A stretch of DNA of 64,000 nt. Origin: Anopheles merus (lineage: Eukaryota > Arthropoda > Insecta > Diptera > Culicidae). Made by a program: the position numbers and the translations under genes. The notes under the pieces were generated by a model. It did not search any database. It was not told where the DNA came from and saw only the letters and a list, made by a program, of their open reading frames with translations. Below are positions 25,001 to 40,000 of this stretch, one piece after another. The stretch spans positions 26,852,058-26,916,057 of the forward strand of contig NC_054083.1 in NCBI RefSeq assembly GCF_017562075.2. The letters are read 5' to 3'. Position 1 is the first letter of the stretch; each line of letters starts with the position of its first letter.

Positions 25001-28000
25001 GGTGGTGGGTTCTCGACGGAGTTGTTCGCATGATAAATCGCGATAACACATCGTGACGAGTATAGTACAACAACAAACTGTAGTACAAAAAGCATCATTC
25101 CCAAACACTTCTTGATCCTGTGTCGTGCGTTGCCTAATCGTTCCCTTGTTCAGTGGACAGGCTTTCCGTTGGGAATGAGATCGGTTTTTTTTTGCGTACT
25201 GAAAAAGCACCCCAAGGAGTGGGAGGACACTATACATTGTCCTTCCACTTTCACCATCGAACAACAAGGTGGTACGGTGTATCACACAATATTTCCACAC
25301 ACACGTGGTGTCGTTTTTCCCACACACAGACACACCAACGTACATGCGGCTTTTCCTATCTCTATCTCTCAAGTGGGAAATTGTCGTGCTGAGTGGAATT
25401 AGTCGAACGTATTTTCGGTCGCATTGTGGGCTTTCCGAGTCGGATTAGCAGCAAACGCAAACAGTGAGCACTCAGACGGGGGAAGAATGTGCGTAAGAAA
25501 ATCGGGTCGTACGGAGTGGAAGTTGAGTGAAGAAATTCGAGAGGTCTTCGTGTTCATGCTGACCGATACAATAAGGGCGAGGATAGTATACACCTTTAGA
25601 ATTTCGACGGAGCTTTTGGGTACAGACATATCCAATAAAGTCCAAAAGGGACCAATGATCTTTGTACTGCCGCTAGTTGGGGTTAGTTTGAGGTCTGTTT
25701 TGAGGATAACGAAGGATTTTGGTGACTTATCGTATAGCAGTAAAGCAATACGCACACACCCACCCAATCAACGGAGTAGCACGAACGTGATTTTTCAAAC
25801 ATCATATTTTCATTCCTAGCAAAGAGCGAACGAACGTCTGCCCTTTTATTGATCTCTCAAAATCCTTCGAGTGGTGTGCTTGAAATGTTTAAAGGATGTT
25901 GTGGGATTTCGTGGGCTTATGATTTAACATATCTTTTATGCGGTGGCACGAATGCGGATTTCGCTTTTTCATCTGCTCCAAGCGGGCCGGGTACAAGTCG
26001 GCCGGGGTGGTGTTTGTTGCCCCTGCATTATGCGTGCGAAAACATAAAAACGCTGCTAATGATGATAGCTGACCGGTCGAACAAGCTTTGTTTTGGAGTG
26101 CACGTCCAGCAGTGAAGTGTCCAATCGGCGGTGGTAGGCAACGACGTCGACAACACCTAAACCACCGATAGGGCACGACTTCTCGCTGGAGGTGATAATC
26201 ACCCGAAAGGGGGGAGAAGCAATAAACCAGCACGGACGTGGGGGTTGTTGCGGCTAAAGCGCTCCAAAAATGTCGGCCTCGCTGCGCTTGGAATCGACCG
26301 TTGCAAAAGGGCGACAACTCTCGAGGACGACGTCTTGGTCATTCTGCTTCGTCTTCGTTGCGTTGATTGATGTTTTAATCGATTTGTTCCTCCCGTCAGC
26401 GCCACAGTGTGTGTGTATGCGGACAGACTAATCTGGTTTGAGTCGTCGTCGTAGTCGTCATCGCCGTGGTCAGTGCATTGATCGGCCGTCGCGTGCTTTT
26501 TTAATAGCCTATAGCTTGCTCTCCCGCCCTCGATCAGTGACCTGCGAGGTGAAGGGGACAAACTGGAAAGACTGGACTTAAACGCACAGCACAGGGGCGG
26601 GAAACGGGTCGTTTAGGTACGCGAGGAGGTCCTGTCCTGAGCTAAAAGGACATATCATTCATCTTGTTCTTTGACTCAGCGGCCGTAAGCGGTTGCTGCT
26701 GATTGGCGATGAAAACGGTAGATGTCGTCGTTCTTTATCGCACATCTTGCACATTGATGTGTGTTGTCGCTCAAATGGATTGTCTTGGTGCATTGTTTCT
26801 CGCGGAGCTTGTTGAAATGAGAGGATATGTGTTATTAAACGAGTCGTTGAGTGTGATTTTAATTGTTTTAAATACTCATTGGACAAGAACAATGAACCTT
26901 AGTGCGGGTAATTATTGACTTAAAATGCGTATAAAGGTTTTTTAATTTGATACGACGAAAGAATAAGTATTTATAAGTAAAATAGTCTTATGTGTCATTA
27001 AAAGGAACCAAAACCTTAATATTTTTCGTCATCTTTCTTCTTCTGATCATAGCCACAATCAACGTAAACAGAACGGGTTAATACAGATAAATACAGGCAT
27101 ATTACACTTCTTAGTGTAATAAATAATGCAACACCATCTATCAGAATTAAACTGAACTACTACTTTGGGTGTTTCAATTCGGATCGTTATTTCATTACGA
27201 AACAAAACAACTCTAATTCGATGCATTTTCTAATCATGCTTAAATCATGCTACCTGATATCTTAACTGCCTAGTTGCTTATGATATCTTAATTTTCACCC
27301 ACTTTCATAGAAACCCTTTTTTCACGCACTGTAAGAGCGCAGCTGTGTGTAATGGGTTAATCAAAAAAGACAATTAATCATTATTATAAAATAATGCTTT
27401 CTAACGAGCCCTTAATAATGCAGATGCGGGAGATGGACGTTTAATGTGTTATTTATCAATTGAACTATCGATATGTGTGTTAAGCATGATCGGGGTTGCA
27501 TACGATTGGGTGGTGGCAAATGGTAGTTTTGCTCTACATTTCTTATGCTCCCATCGCGTAGCATAGATCTGTTCATCAATTGAACCCGCATCGTGCGTTC
27601 AATGTTATCCCACATGGGCGAGGGCGATCAGTCAGTGGATGCGTTTCCATTTAATGTGTGGAGCTGCATTCCCAAATGTGTGCGGCACGAAACAGAGAAA
27701 AAGAGCGCCCCAACCACTAAGATTGAAAGATTTATTTGAACGCGTGCGAGGCATAAACACAACGCAGCGTGTGAGAAAGGGAAGCACAATGATGGGCGCT
27801 TAAGTGGCGTCATTTTTTCGCTCCCAATAGTGTCACTTTTTTATTTATTAATGCTGCGCCAGACACGGCAATTGGTCGGTCCGCGGACGGTCGACAAACA
27901 CAGACTGGGAGCATGGAGTTCATTCAATTTAGCGCACTTCAGTTGTGGACTTTTTATTTTATTATCATTATGATGTTCGTCCCATGTGTGTCCATCCGCC

Positions 28001-31000
28001 GCATGGGTTGTACTAGGGGGGGGGGGGGGGGGGTTTGTGAGCCATTTTTACCCCAAAATACGCATTTGCATGGATGCTGTCTGTGTGTGTGTGTGTGGAA
28101 GCGAAATATACACAACAGTGAGATCTGTACGGCTGTATCAAAATCTCCATTCCCCTAGGGGCGAGGCGAGAGAGAGCTGCCCTTACATATTTATTTATTC
28201 ATTCTGTTTTGTTATTTATTTAACTTAAACTGTGTCACTTTTTACTGTGCCTTACCAGCAGTGGGGATGGGTGGTTGGGGGGCGCAAGCCCTCCGTGTGT
28301 CTGCCAGTGACAACCTCCCTCAACCCCACAACAAGCCGCCCCGCCCGCAGTGAAGTCATCACGCTAATTGAGCGTTATTTGGGGGGATTTTAAATAAGGC
28401 ACACACTTTAATTGATGATTCGCCTACCGGTCGTGCTTTTTTTTTGTCGTTGTGTTGTTGTCTCCCGTTGTGCAAAATGATAGTACTACTTTGTGCGTTT
28501 TGCGTATTTGTATTTTATGTTTGTCTCGATTTTCGCTCTGTCGGTGCCGCATGAGAGCGCAGAAACTTTATCAATTAGATGGTGTGGTTCGTGCGATTCG
28601 CAAAGCAACAAAAGTGAAAGGGAATGTTCTTGGGGAAGAAAATAGGCATGAAATGAGTTTCTTTTTTGGGGGGAATATTTTCTGATCGAGTTTTAAAGCA
28701 CCACTTTTGCTAGCTTTAATAAATAAGGTATCCTGAGGCGCAAAAGGAATTTCTAAGAAAGAGACAAAAAAATCCCCATTTTTATTTGTATGGCTTCACA
28801 TTCCGATTTCCGATCGAGCCTTGTTTCGAGCCTTCTAATAATGGCTAGCTCTGCCCCAGGACCACTTTATTCCCGTTTCTTGTTGTTCGGCCGGCAACTT
28901 TCTGATCCCACAACCCAAATGTTGCGCTACCTGTTGGGCCGCCACAGCATGTTTCATCAAAGCGGCCCAGTGCTGCTGCTGCTGTTCCTGGTTTGACCTA
29001 GAGCTGTATGAGGTTTTTTTATGCCCTTACCGTTTTCCTAATTCAATTACCAATGACGAATCGGGTGTGCTTTTTTAAGTGGTGCAAGATTGCTCCTATC
29101 TACCGCTTGACCCCCCATCCCTTCGCGGTTCAGAGCGTATCGAATTACCCGGAAAAATGAGCGCGTGTGAACGTGTTTGGTTTGGGGTGTTTTTATTTTA
29201 TTTTTTTTACTTTTCCTGTTCCGCAATCCGTGTAACTTTTGTAGCGTGTGTGCGAGAGTAGTGTGCGCCGCAATCTATGCTTCCATTTGTTGTACAATCC
29301 ATTTTGTTTGAAGTTTTGGTGCGTTCCAGGTGCAATAAAGCAATGGTTTAATTTTTGGATGGAATTTTTAATCACAAGTACGAAGTGTATCATTCAATCG
29401 TTTTGTATTTTCAACTCAAAACTGAAGCGACATGGAACATGAAGAACATGAAAGCTGTGGCAAAACTCGATGGTGAAATTAACAAACCGCAACTCATTCC
29501 CGCTCGCAGCAGTTTGCTGGATTATTAATTTACAACTGTCTCCATTTAGGCTTTTCATCCTAGTATCGGTCTAATTTCATGCCGTGTATGTGTGTGTGTC
29601 TGTGTGTGCTACGGTGTAGATTTCCACTGTGCACGGGATCAGGTAAAACAAGGAACACCAGCGGATGAAAGCTTCCCACCGTCTTTTGGATGTGTTTTTC
29701 ATTCCACGCTCGCTCGCTACACTCATTTACAATCTGCAGGTGAAGGGTTGCTCTTCTGGAGATGGAATATACAGTGCAGGCCAATAGTTTAAGTGAATAG
29801 AAAAGAATTATATTCGTTTACATGATTTTCTTAAACATTTATTAGTTTGTTTTTTACCGTCTTCCAAGTATTTGTTTTTGATCAAATGGCGTTTATGACT
29901 TGAAAACGGGCAGTACAATGGGCTACGAGCTAAGAAAAAAAACACGATAAACAGTCAAAAATTCTCTCAGCCTTCTTAATGGCTAATTGATTATGATACA
30001 GTAGTTTGAAATATGGTTAAAGTTGAAACAAAATATTTACTAAAACAACCAAAATCTAAAATAAAATAAATTATAATACTCAGCTATTCCCTCACAACCA
30101 CACCAGAGCACTCATCACTGTTCCATGTTTGACCTCTTTCGAGATGAAAAGGATAATTTTGTGCCAGGTTTCAAACCTTTGCCCTGGTCTTTGCTGCCCT
30201 TCTCGAAGCCTTCTTGAAAGTGATTCTGCAGCAGTGTTGTGTGGAGGCAAATCGTCATTTTACCTACCTGTTGGGGCAAATGGGAACACAAAACCCAAGG
30301 GGTTAGAAAGCGAGCAATAACATACACTTCATTATGTAGCTGTGTCTGCGCGTGTGTGTGTGTGTACGTATGTGTGGGTGTGTGTTTTCAGAATAAAAGG
30401 GCACGTTAGGATCCTTCAACACACATACATAGGAATACATAAACAGCGGCTGTGGTGCATCCGTGACGGAAGACCCAAAAACCTGTTTTTGACTTTGTTC
30501 GCTCCTTCCCAGCCTACTCTTCAACCTGGTCCACTAAAGCGCGTCCTCCAGAAGCAGAAAATAAGCACAAAACACCTGTCTTGTTGCTTCCTTCGCGGCT
30601 TTTCTTTCCTTTATTTGTTTCCCCTCAGTTTTGTGTGCTCTGTGCGTGTGTGTGTGTATGTGGACGTTTGATACAACGTCGTTTACCCCTTGTTCGTTTG
30701 TTCTGTTTTTCTTCTGTCCACACTCACGCTGCTTACGAATTGTTTGTTATTATTTTGGCAGAAAGAAGAAAATTGAGCAAAAACCATCGTTGTTCGTCGC
30801 CATTGCTCTAAAAAAGCTAAAAACTCTGGCGTAGGCTTGCGGCAGGATTTACATCCTGCCTGATATGTATAGCGGAAGGGAGAGTTGATCTGATGGATCA
30901 ACGGGCTTCCAGTCAATCCTTTTGAGCCTTCGCGCTTGAGTGACAGCTTTTGTCGTGCATCGATTTTTCGTGGGGCGGTTCAAAGGAAGGAGCAGAGAGA

Positions 31001-34000
31001 ATGTGTATTAGATGGTAGCCGGTGTACTTACCCATCTCGGAAGTAAGCAAAGGAGTTGCAAAAAAAATACATTTTAATCAAAGAAACGTGACAAAAAAGT
31101 GAAGTGAAAAAAGTGAGATTTAGGGAGTGTTTGGGACATATTTAGGAGATTGTTTTTTTCTCTAGCGGCTTTCTGAAATAATTGGACGCACAAAGGGGAA
31201 AGAGATCACCGTGGATTCTCATTAAAGCCTTACCCATTTATTTGAAGTTGATTGAGGTAACCTGAGGTTGTAACGTTTGATATGACGTGACTGCCCTCTC
31301 GCTCAAAGAGGAGAAGAAAAAATAATTAAAAAATGCAAAATTACCTGCACTGTTTACCAAAACTCATCCCTAAAAATGATGTGCCTAATGGTACAATGAT
31401 TGCTGTGCTTCTCTAGCTTCAATTTATGCTGCACCTACTACCCCACCATGTGGAAAGCACCCAAAGAGGGAAAGTTTTAATTTCGCTTTTATTTTCGCTC
31501 AAATCAAAACACAACACAACAACACCACTTACACACACAAACGTATAAGCACCTTGTGCGAGAGTGGTCGAATTCAAAGGGGTTGTTTGGGTTGTTGTTT
31601 TTAATAACTCCACCTCTGCATACATAAACGGTAATTGCAAACGTTTCGAGCGGAGAAGAGAAACTGTGTACTGTGTGTTGCTCATACACATCCACTTTTG
31701 CACGGTTTTTGGGCAATTATTTGTTTAGGAGCAAGCAACAAATGCACAACCAACAGCTCGATCTCCATCTTGGTTTGAGTCGGTGCGCTTTGGTGCGCCG
31801 TGGCAGGAATATGGGCAGAAATTGAATGTTTGGCCACACAACTCCAACTCCGAATTGAAAAGGGAGTCATTTATTTGGCCGATTTACACAAATCTTCTCA
31901 GGTGACGATTACGAAACATACGCGATGAAAGACAAATACACACAGAGCGAAACGCTGTACCTAGCATACACGTGTGTGCCGTAGGGACATAGAGTAAATC
32001 TTCTCAAACGTCTCATCATTTCGGCGAATGATAAATAGAGGATGCACACTAAAATGTGCCCCTAACGCGACAAGAATGTGCTGCTGACAACATTTCTTCG
32101 CTTTCTTTGTTAGTTGATTGATAGTGACACTTTATGTTTAGGAGCGTGCCTACCGACTGGCTGGTTCGTGTTGAGAGACGTGCTGGTGCTATTTATGTTG
32201 TGTGTTGTGCATTATAACCTGGTCGGAGCGCGTTTTTTCGATGAGTGCAACACATGAAAGCCATTCCAGAAGGGGGAGGATATTTTTAAAATACTGCCGA
32301 TGTGTTTTAAATTTCACACATCATAAAACGGTCGGAACGGAATGTTGAGTATCGAAATATCATCGTTTATGAGCAGATTGTGTGTGTGTGTTTTTAATGC
32401 TTTGCTATGTTTGGGGAGAATTGAACAACACGAGAAGAGCAATGTAGAGAAGTTTTGAGATAAAATCTTCTTTGTGCTGCTTTTGCTTGCTCTTGCGCGC
32501 GTTGTGTTTATCGTTTATTTTCACTTTCTCCTGCTGCAGTTTATGCTTCTTGTGTGCTTTCAACATGCTCGCCAAAGGTCACACGAACGTTTGCCATTTT
32601 AGAAGGGCCAATGAACAGCGGCCAACCTGGGAAGAGTGCTGATTGACCTGAATTTTTCCATACCAGTGATTTGCTTGGCACAGCACAGCACAAGGGAGGG
32701 AGGGGAGTGCAAAAATAAAGTAGCAACCGTTCGGCCAAAGTGAAAGTAAATTCACCTTCCGCAAGGAACAACTTTAAACGAAGCATCATCCGTTCGCCCG
32801 GCATGGTTGGAACTTTGTTTTTTTTTCCTATCGTTATTTTGGCTTGTTTTTGTTGCGCCGGCGTTTAGAGATTGACGGCTCCCGAGTTCGAGTGGAGGTA
32901 ATTTAGTGCGCGAAATAAAATCATCTGCCATCATTATCGAGAAATGAGGCTGGCCTTAGAGCCCCGGCTTGTTTAGCAAAATTGGATTGCTGTTTATGTT
33001 AAAACATTTTCTTCAAATTCAGCGCCTAATAAAACACACCTAAATTTCGAACTTTCTATGCGAGCTTAAAGTTTTGCGGGCTAAAATGGCCGGTTACCGG
33101 TTTTCACCCTCTGTGTGTTATTTTATTGCCATCGCAATTATCAACAACCCCTCATTTGGAATGGTTTTTGTCGCTCAAGCTTCGACCCAATTTAATATGG
33201 GTTAACCATGACAGGGAAGCGCGCGTGCCATTTTCGCGTAATGCTTATGCTGTGTTTTTACCCCACCGGCCTGAAGAAAACCACACAAAATGGTATTGTT
33301 CCTTCCCGCGCAGTTCAACGTGGCCAAATTTGGCTTCCTCCCCTCGGCTCTGCTTCATATACCTTCATTGTGGGCGCGGGAAAACACTGTGGTAACGGGG
33401 AAAATGCAACGCCAAAGCGCCGAGCAGCACAGAAGAGAGCTGTCAGAAACGCGAAGCCCGATTGACTTTGATATGCCCCGCAGCACACGGTAGACTTCTG
33501 CTTTGTCTGCCAAAACATCGGCCGCTTTCATTGCTTGCCTCCCTTTTTATGCTTTTGTACGAAACGACGACGGTGCGTTGAGATTTTGTTTATTTTTGTG
33601 GGTGGACCCGTGGTTTCTATGGGAATTTGAAGCATTTTATTGTACTTCACCTCCGGAGATTGCTTCTGCTGCTGCTGGTGCTGCTGCCTACTCCTCCATT
33701 CGATGTTCCTTGAAGAGCGCCTCACTTCACTTGCTGTGTGGCTCGAAACCGCTTTATGTTGCATTCTAGGAACATTTAACAATTGTGTGTAGCAAACCGA
33801 AATAGAAACGTTAAATGAAGCAGTGGGTTGTGCTGCGGGACAAATTAAAGTCGACGACCATATGAAGGCATATCGTGGCGTTGTTGTGTCATATATGATT
33901 GCAATAAAGGTTTAGGTCCAAACTTTGCTGGGGAATGTAGAAGATCTCTGTCGTGCCCCGCACGACGTTAGTCGGCTTTATGTATAGCGTGACCATTAAA

Positions 34001-37000
34001 CAGAAGAAAACAACGCTCCTTCAGAAGATACTTAAATGCTGTTCCTGATCCTTCCCCCCCCCCTTCATATGATACGCTCATTAGCGGGGGCGACGACCCC
34101 CGGGGAGGCGGTCCAATTTTTGATGGAGTTCAACCGTAACCCCATAAATGTAACCGCCAACGACGACGACGAAGATGTCGCTAGTATCCCTTAAGTGTGT
34201 CATCTATTTTTAAACTTCCGTGGATAAGTTTCTTGTTCAGAGTGGGGAGCGTTTTTGGGTAGGAGGAAAAGAAGGAGCACGTGCGGCGGCGCCCTTTGCT
34301 TGCTTTAGATCCGCGCGCAACTACACCAACAGGTGGTCACTTTCAGTTTCGACAGCTTCCTAGTGGTGCAGTGTGTGTGTATGTGTGTGTTTTTCCTCTG
34401 GTCGAGAACTCTCAGGCAGCTCTCTTCTCCGCTCCGCTCGGAGGGTTGTTGGTAATTGAAATCTAATGCTCATTAAGCAAACATCAACTTTTTCTCTAGC
34501 GTAAACGTTCGACGGGAGGAGTTTGGCAGACGAGAGACGATCGTTTGGGCAGGTCTGTGATATATCTACGTGTAGCACGAGGGAAGGCAAGCATATTGCA
34601 ACAATTTGAATTGGGATGGGTTTTGGAGTTTGGAGTGGTTGGTAAACAAATTGGGTAGCTTTGGGGGGGGGGGGGAGGGGGGGGAAGTATTTAAAAGTTG
34701 TACTTTGCTGTACCGAAACACGGACTGCGGTTCAAAGATTTAAAAATAAATTAGGGGAATAATGATGAGGGCTACGGATTTGGGTGTAATTTGGTTGTAG
34801 ATTGACTTGTTTTGGGGTATCTTTTATTAAGAACACCTCTTTCTGTGGAAATCATGTCATGATTTCTATAAAAAACATTGTGCTTCGTTTCCTGGTTGAA
34901 GTTGAAATGATTTAATAGTTGAAATAGTTGAAATGATTCAATAGACCTAACGACCATCAATGAACTGTCATTTCTTTAGTGAACCTTTGAATTAGTAGCG
35001 CCATCTAACGGAAAATGTAAGAACTGCACGAAGAGCTTGTATGATGGGCCAACTTAACGATACATTTAATTTGCTTTTTATGAGGTCGTAGAATGTGGAA
35101 ACGGACATCAAAATTATTATACGTCCCCTCGTCTACACAACATAAAAAATGCTCACACACTGTATTTCTCTTGTATTCTTCCTCTCTCTCTCCGTCTCTC
35201 TTTCCTAGCATCACTTCCAGATATTGACATTTGTTTTTCCGCCTCCCGGGCACAATCGCTTTTGCTCTTGTTTTGATCATCCTCTCTGGAGCGCGCAAAC
35301 CCCCTGCGGGGATGGGATTGAGACGGGAGGACGAAGGAAAAAGCTAATTTTATGGGCATTAGAAGATTTGATACATCTCGTTATGGTCCTTGATTCCTTT
35401 GCTGCATAATCCATGATGGTGGTGGTGGTGAGCGGAGATTAAAACGGTCATTTGAACGAATATAGCTCACTCGTGTAATCGGTGGCTTGGGCTCCCGTGT
35501 CAGCCTCTTTTATCGACACGGTGAAATTAATACGTTCTCCAGACAGGGGCAGCTCCGAACAAGCAAAAGCTCCCAAAAGCTATCGATTGTGTGTGTGTGT
35601 TTGTCTCTATCTTGATTTCGGATATTGGGAGAATATAATTTTGTGGAAATCACTTCTTCACCATTTCCATCGAAGGTCGCCGTCGCCGGAAGGCAAACGG
35701 GACAAAACCAAAAAGAAATGGAACCGAGGGCCAAGATCTTTCAAGATTTGTCCCCATCTTTGCTGTCCTGCTTGCTTCTTCTTTACTCTACTTCACCCCG
35801 ATCTTATCGGCGGTGGTGGTCACCTTCCACACCGGTTTTTGTGCGTACGCGAGCGCTCGGACCTGTTCGTGCGTGCGTGTGTATCTTGTCGCTGATGGGT
35901 TTGCTTCAAGCGCAGCCATATCGTGCATGTTTTATAAGCTGTAGCTGTGTGAAATCCGAAACCCTGCAACGTGATAGCTATCCGATGCTCTCCGGTGCGA
36001 GCGATGTATGTATGTTAGCTACCGAACGGAGGCGGCAGTGTTGCTCCGCCCGCTCGCAAGTAAAAGGTGAAAGTAGAACAAGCCCCATTCATCCACTGAG
36101 GATGCTGGCAAAAAGGCGCGAAGGGGGGGAAATTGCATACACGATCGAATATTGCAATCAACCACCCCCTGTGTGTGCGTGGATACGCTTCAGCTACGTG
36201 TGTAATTTGATGCAGGTGTGCCTACTTGGTGTAAACATTGCAACGTTTGCTGCAAAACTGCTGATCCAGCGCCACATTCCAAAGGTGTGCGCGGTGTCGC
36301 AGGACTGCTGGAGCACACGCACCTGTTCCTTTGCTTTAGTGTCACTTTCACTTTTTTTCTGCACAAAATATGCGAAAATAGATATTATTCATGGGACCTT
36401 AACTGCCAGTCCTAATTCAAAGGACAGATCATCATACAAAAATCACAAAAATGTGACGAAATAAATCGCTTTTCGTTCCGTTTTACCTGGCGGAGGTGAT
36501 GGGAGGAAGGCGAATGATGATTCTTGCTCAATTCCATTGTCAGCCCCGGCGCATGTAATTCATCTTCAAACCTTCAAAGACTGTCAGAAAAGACCTTATT
36601 GCTGCTGCTGCTGCTTCGGTGCCGGTTCCGTTATTTATGTGACAACGCTGTCTGTCTGATGGCAGACCGACCCCCATGCCCAATATCCGTCGGTTCTTTT
36701 GTTTATTTGGGGCAGCCTTTGTGTTCTCTGTCTAAGTGAACATCAATAATTGAGTGAGCTTCAGCTTCGTGCTGTTGTCCTTAGGCGCCGTGCGATGGGA
36801 TTATTAATGTGTCGGATCGGGTCGTCCCCCAGGCACCACCAGGTCCGGCAGCCCACACAAAAGGTGACTACCTTTGCTTGGGTGTGAATCTTACTTCCGT
36901 TTTGTTTTATTGGCATCAGAGAGGAGTGCCTCGTTAAAGCCACGATTTGCCCGCCATTTTTGGACGACTTGAAAGGGAAGTCCGAAGTATGTTTGACTCC

Positions 37001-40000
37001 CAACATTTTGTTTTCTTGTTTTTGCATCACACGGTGGGAATGGGTTTACCTTTTCTGCTCTACTAAAAGCAATGGAAGGCGTGATACACTTTCTTCCCGT
37101 CTTTGATCGATGCGCCTTCCTCCGGTCTAATCCAAAGTCGGATGTTTCGAAGTTGTGTCGGCCGGACAATACGGCCTCCCCCGGGGGGATTTTTTTTAAT
37201 GCTGGGTTAGGTCTTGCTGTTGCTTTTTTTTTATTACTGTTGCTTCTCTTTTGCCTTCTCTCTAACCCATTGCACTAGATCGAACGTGACCCAGAAACAC
37301 AGATCGATCTGGAACACTTCGTGGCCGCCATCTGGTGCTGCTGCTGGTGCTGCTCCATCAATTGAGCGATGCGATCGGTCAGCGAGATCTCCTCTCGCTC
37401 CCATTACTAACTGATGATCGTTTCGCTCTTCCGCCAGGGCCTTCCACAACACAAAAACAGCCACGAGGAAGGGGATGTTGCGCAGTTGCTGCACTTCTGT
37501 TTAATTATTGGACAATTAGATGATTGCAGACAACGGTGCGACTGGTTGGTTGGTGTGAAAGATGGTGCGAGAACGAGGCTCAGTTTCAATAGCATTGGCT
37601 GATTTATGTGTGAGATTTTTACCACACAGCCACTATCATCGCGTGTGCGTCACAAACAAACAATAATTTTTAATGATAAAGAAACGGAAAATGGAATTAT
37701 GTGTGTGCCTTCTTTTCCCCCCATGTACGTCACCGTCCGTTCGTCCGTCCGTCATTCGGAGGTGCACGTGGGCCGAAATAACTTTCCTTCTTTATTCATC
37801 ATTCAAAAAGGTGAGTTGTTGTTTGGTGGTTGTGTGTGCTGCCTGCTGCACACTGATTGAACGTGGCAGGGGGGGGGGGGGTAGCTGGTGCTTCGTGGAG
37901 GAATAATTTATGCAGCAGCTGCTTTCGGATACAATGCTTTTCTCGCATTTTTGCCCAATAAGCACTGGGTGGTGGGAGTCTGCTACCTTTTTTTTGAGGG
38001 GCAGGAGAGAAGTAGGAAACTTAATTATTGCGTACGATTTAATTTGCTAATCTTGTTGTTGTATGCTCGGGTTTTTCGGTGGTGGAGTTTGAGTGTTGAT
38101 TTAGGTTAGGAGAGAGGTTTCATTAAAGTTGACATGATGTTTCATTCGGGAAGAGGCAGTCACACCAGGGAACAGAAATGCGCAAACAAAATGTGGCAAC
38201 ATGATGTTTTTGTGTGTATGTGCGGAACTCTAACGGTGATTTAAATATTTTTCTTTATCAACACAACCCAACAAACATCCCCCAAACACGCTGTAAATCA
38301 AACAAAACCGATCGCCCGATTTTGGGTGAGATATTTCTGACGGAAAATTGGTTCAGCATTGTCATTCCCGCCGGTTTGGTTTCGTTCTAATATTGAAGCT
38401 TTCGTTCGGTCGTTCCATCTACGCTGTTGTGTCCGCACACTTTGCTCTTTATTTACTCTCCAAATTATGATGCTATGGCTTTTGCTGGACGTTTGACGAC
38501 CATCAACTTACAACTTCCCGCTTGGTCTTTTGTGGGAACGAAAACAGCACGCAATCGACACCTTGGCCACGGGCGTGGTTTGATTTATTGTTTCTGTAAG
38601 ACCCAGTTCTTTTCACTCTTTAGGCCCGAGAGGTGCGAGAAGCATTCCGGTGTTCTTGTTTGGAAGGTTTTGGAACGATCACGCGCAACGAAACGCATAA
38701 AAGCGCTGGTTCGGTGGTTTTATTTGCATAACGTTTACTACCAAATTCCGATTCCGATTCCGAGAGATGGATTACTGCTCCAATCGATGAAGGAGTTTGT
38801 GCTTGGGCGGAAACTGCGAATGAAAGGGACAGTTAAAATCAACTCATTCCGCGTTTAGTACTTCGCGTTTCGTAATAAACCGGTGCGGAATGGGTCCGAT
38901 TCGCGTTGCGCAATCAAAGCAGCGCACAATTTGTTTGTCGTCTAGTGCTTTCCAGATGATAAATTTCATCCCTTTGTTTTCTAGTGCAAGAAAAAGAAGA
39001 AAACAAACCCGTTTTGGTTAATAGATTCAAAGAAATGGCATTCCGTTTCGTTCACAATTTAATGTAATCAAAAATCAAAAGCATGCGCAAGCAGGAGTAG
39101 GATTGAAAAGCAATATTCATTGGAATTGTTGTTATGCCCGTCAGGGTTGGTTTAGTTTTTTTTTTTTGCTTGTAAAGTGCGTAATAGCATAACGTCAAAG
39201 CCCCGGAAGAAAGCAATTACAGAGCAAAGCAGGGCAAGTAGAGCCATCACTCAACTGATAGCGCGACCGATGCACTGGAGCGAGCGGCTGGTGGTTGGTG
39301 TGTTTGTTGATATGATGTGCTTGAGAGCGATTGTTACTGTAAGCAGGAAGCATATACTGCGCTGTAAAAAAGTGTGTTCTGCTTTTAAAACAAGAATCAT
39401 TTTATTTTAATTTAAATTTCAATAATATGTGACTTTAAATGTGCTTAAACGCATGTAAGACGATGCAACAACATACATCCCGTCCTTCGCAAACGATCAT
39501 GATCTACCGAGAACGCATGCAACAACCCGCTTATCAGCGACCGTCGATCGTGAGTAAACTTTTTTTGTTGCTGAGATTGTTGTTGTTGCAATTATCACCA
39601 TCGCATGCATAACTAAGCTACTGCCTATGGGGGAAGGTCATTGCACTTGCGCATTGGGTCGGCATGTAAATGAAGGCGAAAGGAAATTAATTATTATTTA
39701 ATAACATGTTTTCCCGACTTTGAAAAAACGGGAGAGGAGTTTGAAAGTGTAAAAAGAACTCTTTTCTTTTGATCGTTGATCGCTGATGATGTGCAGGGTG
39801 TTTCATGTGATATCGCAATCTACGCAATGTTTACCGCAGTAAAACCAGTTGAACCGTGGAGGCTATTTATTTAAATTTCTTTAGTTTACTATAGAAGTTG
39901 TGAATAGAATAATGGTAATGTCAGATAGTATTTTAAAAAATCTTTTGAGTTTAAAGTATACGCTCAACTTTATAAGGTAATCAATTTATATCTTGATCAA

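Noticed and set aside
35625..36464. Open frame of 279 codons inside NKAIN intron 1
   Set aside because: No recognisable domain, biased Cys/Ser composition, crosses microsatellite-like sequence, and no promoter or splice context. Best explained as chance.
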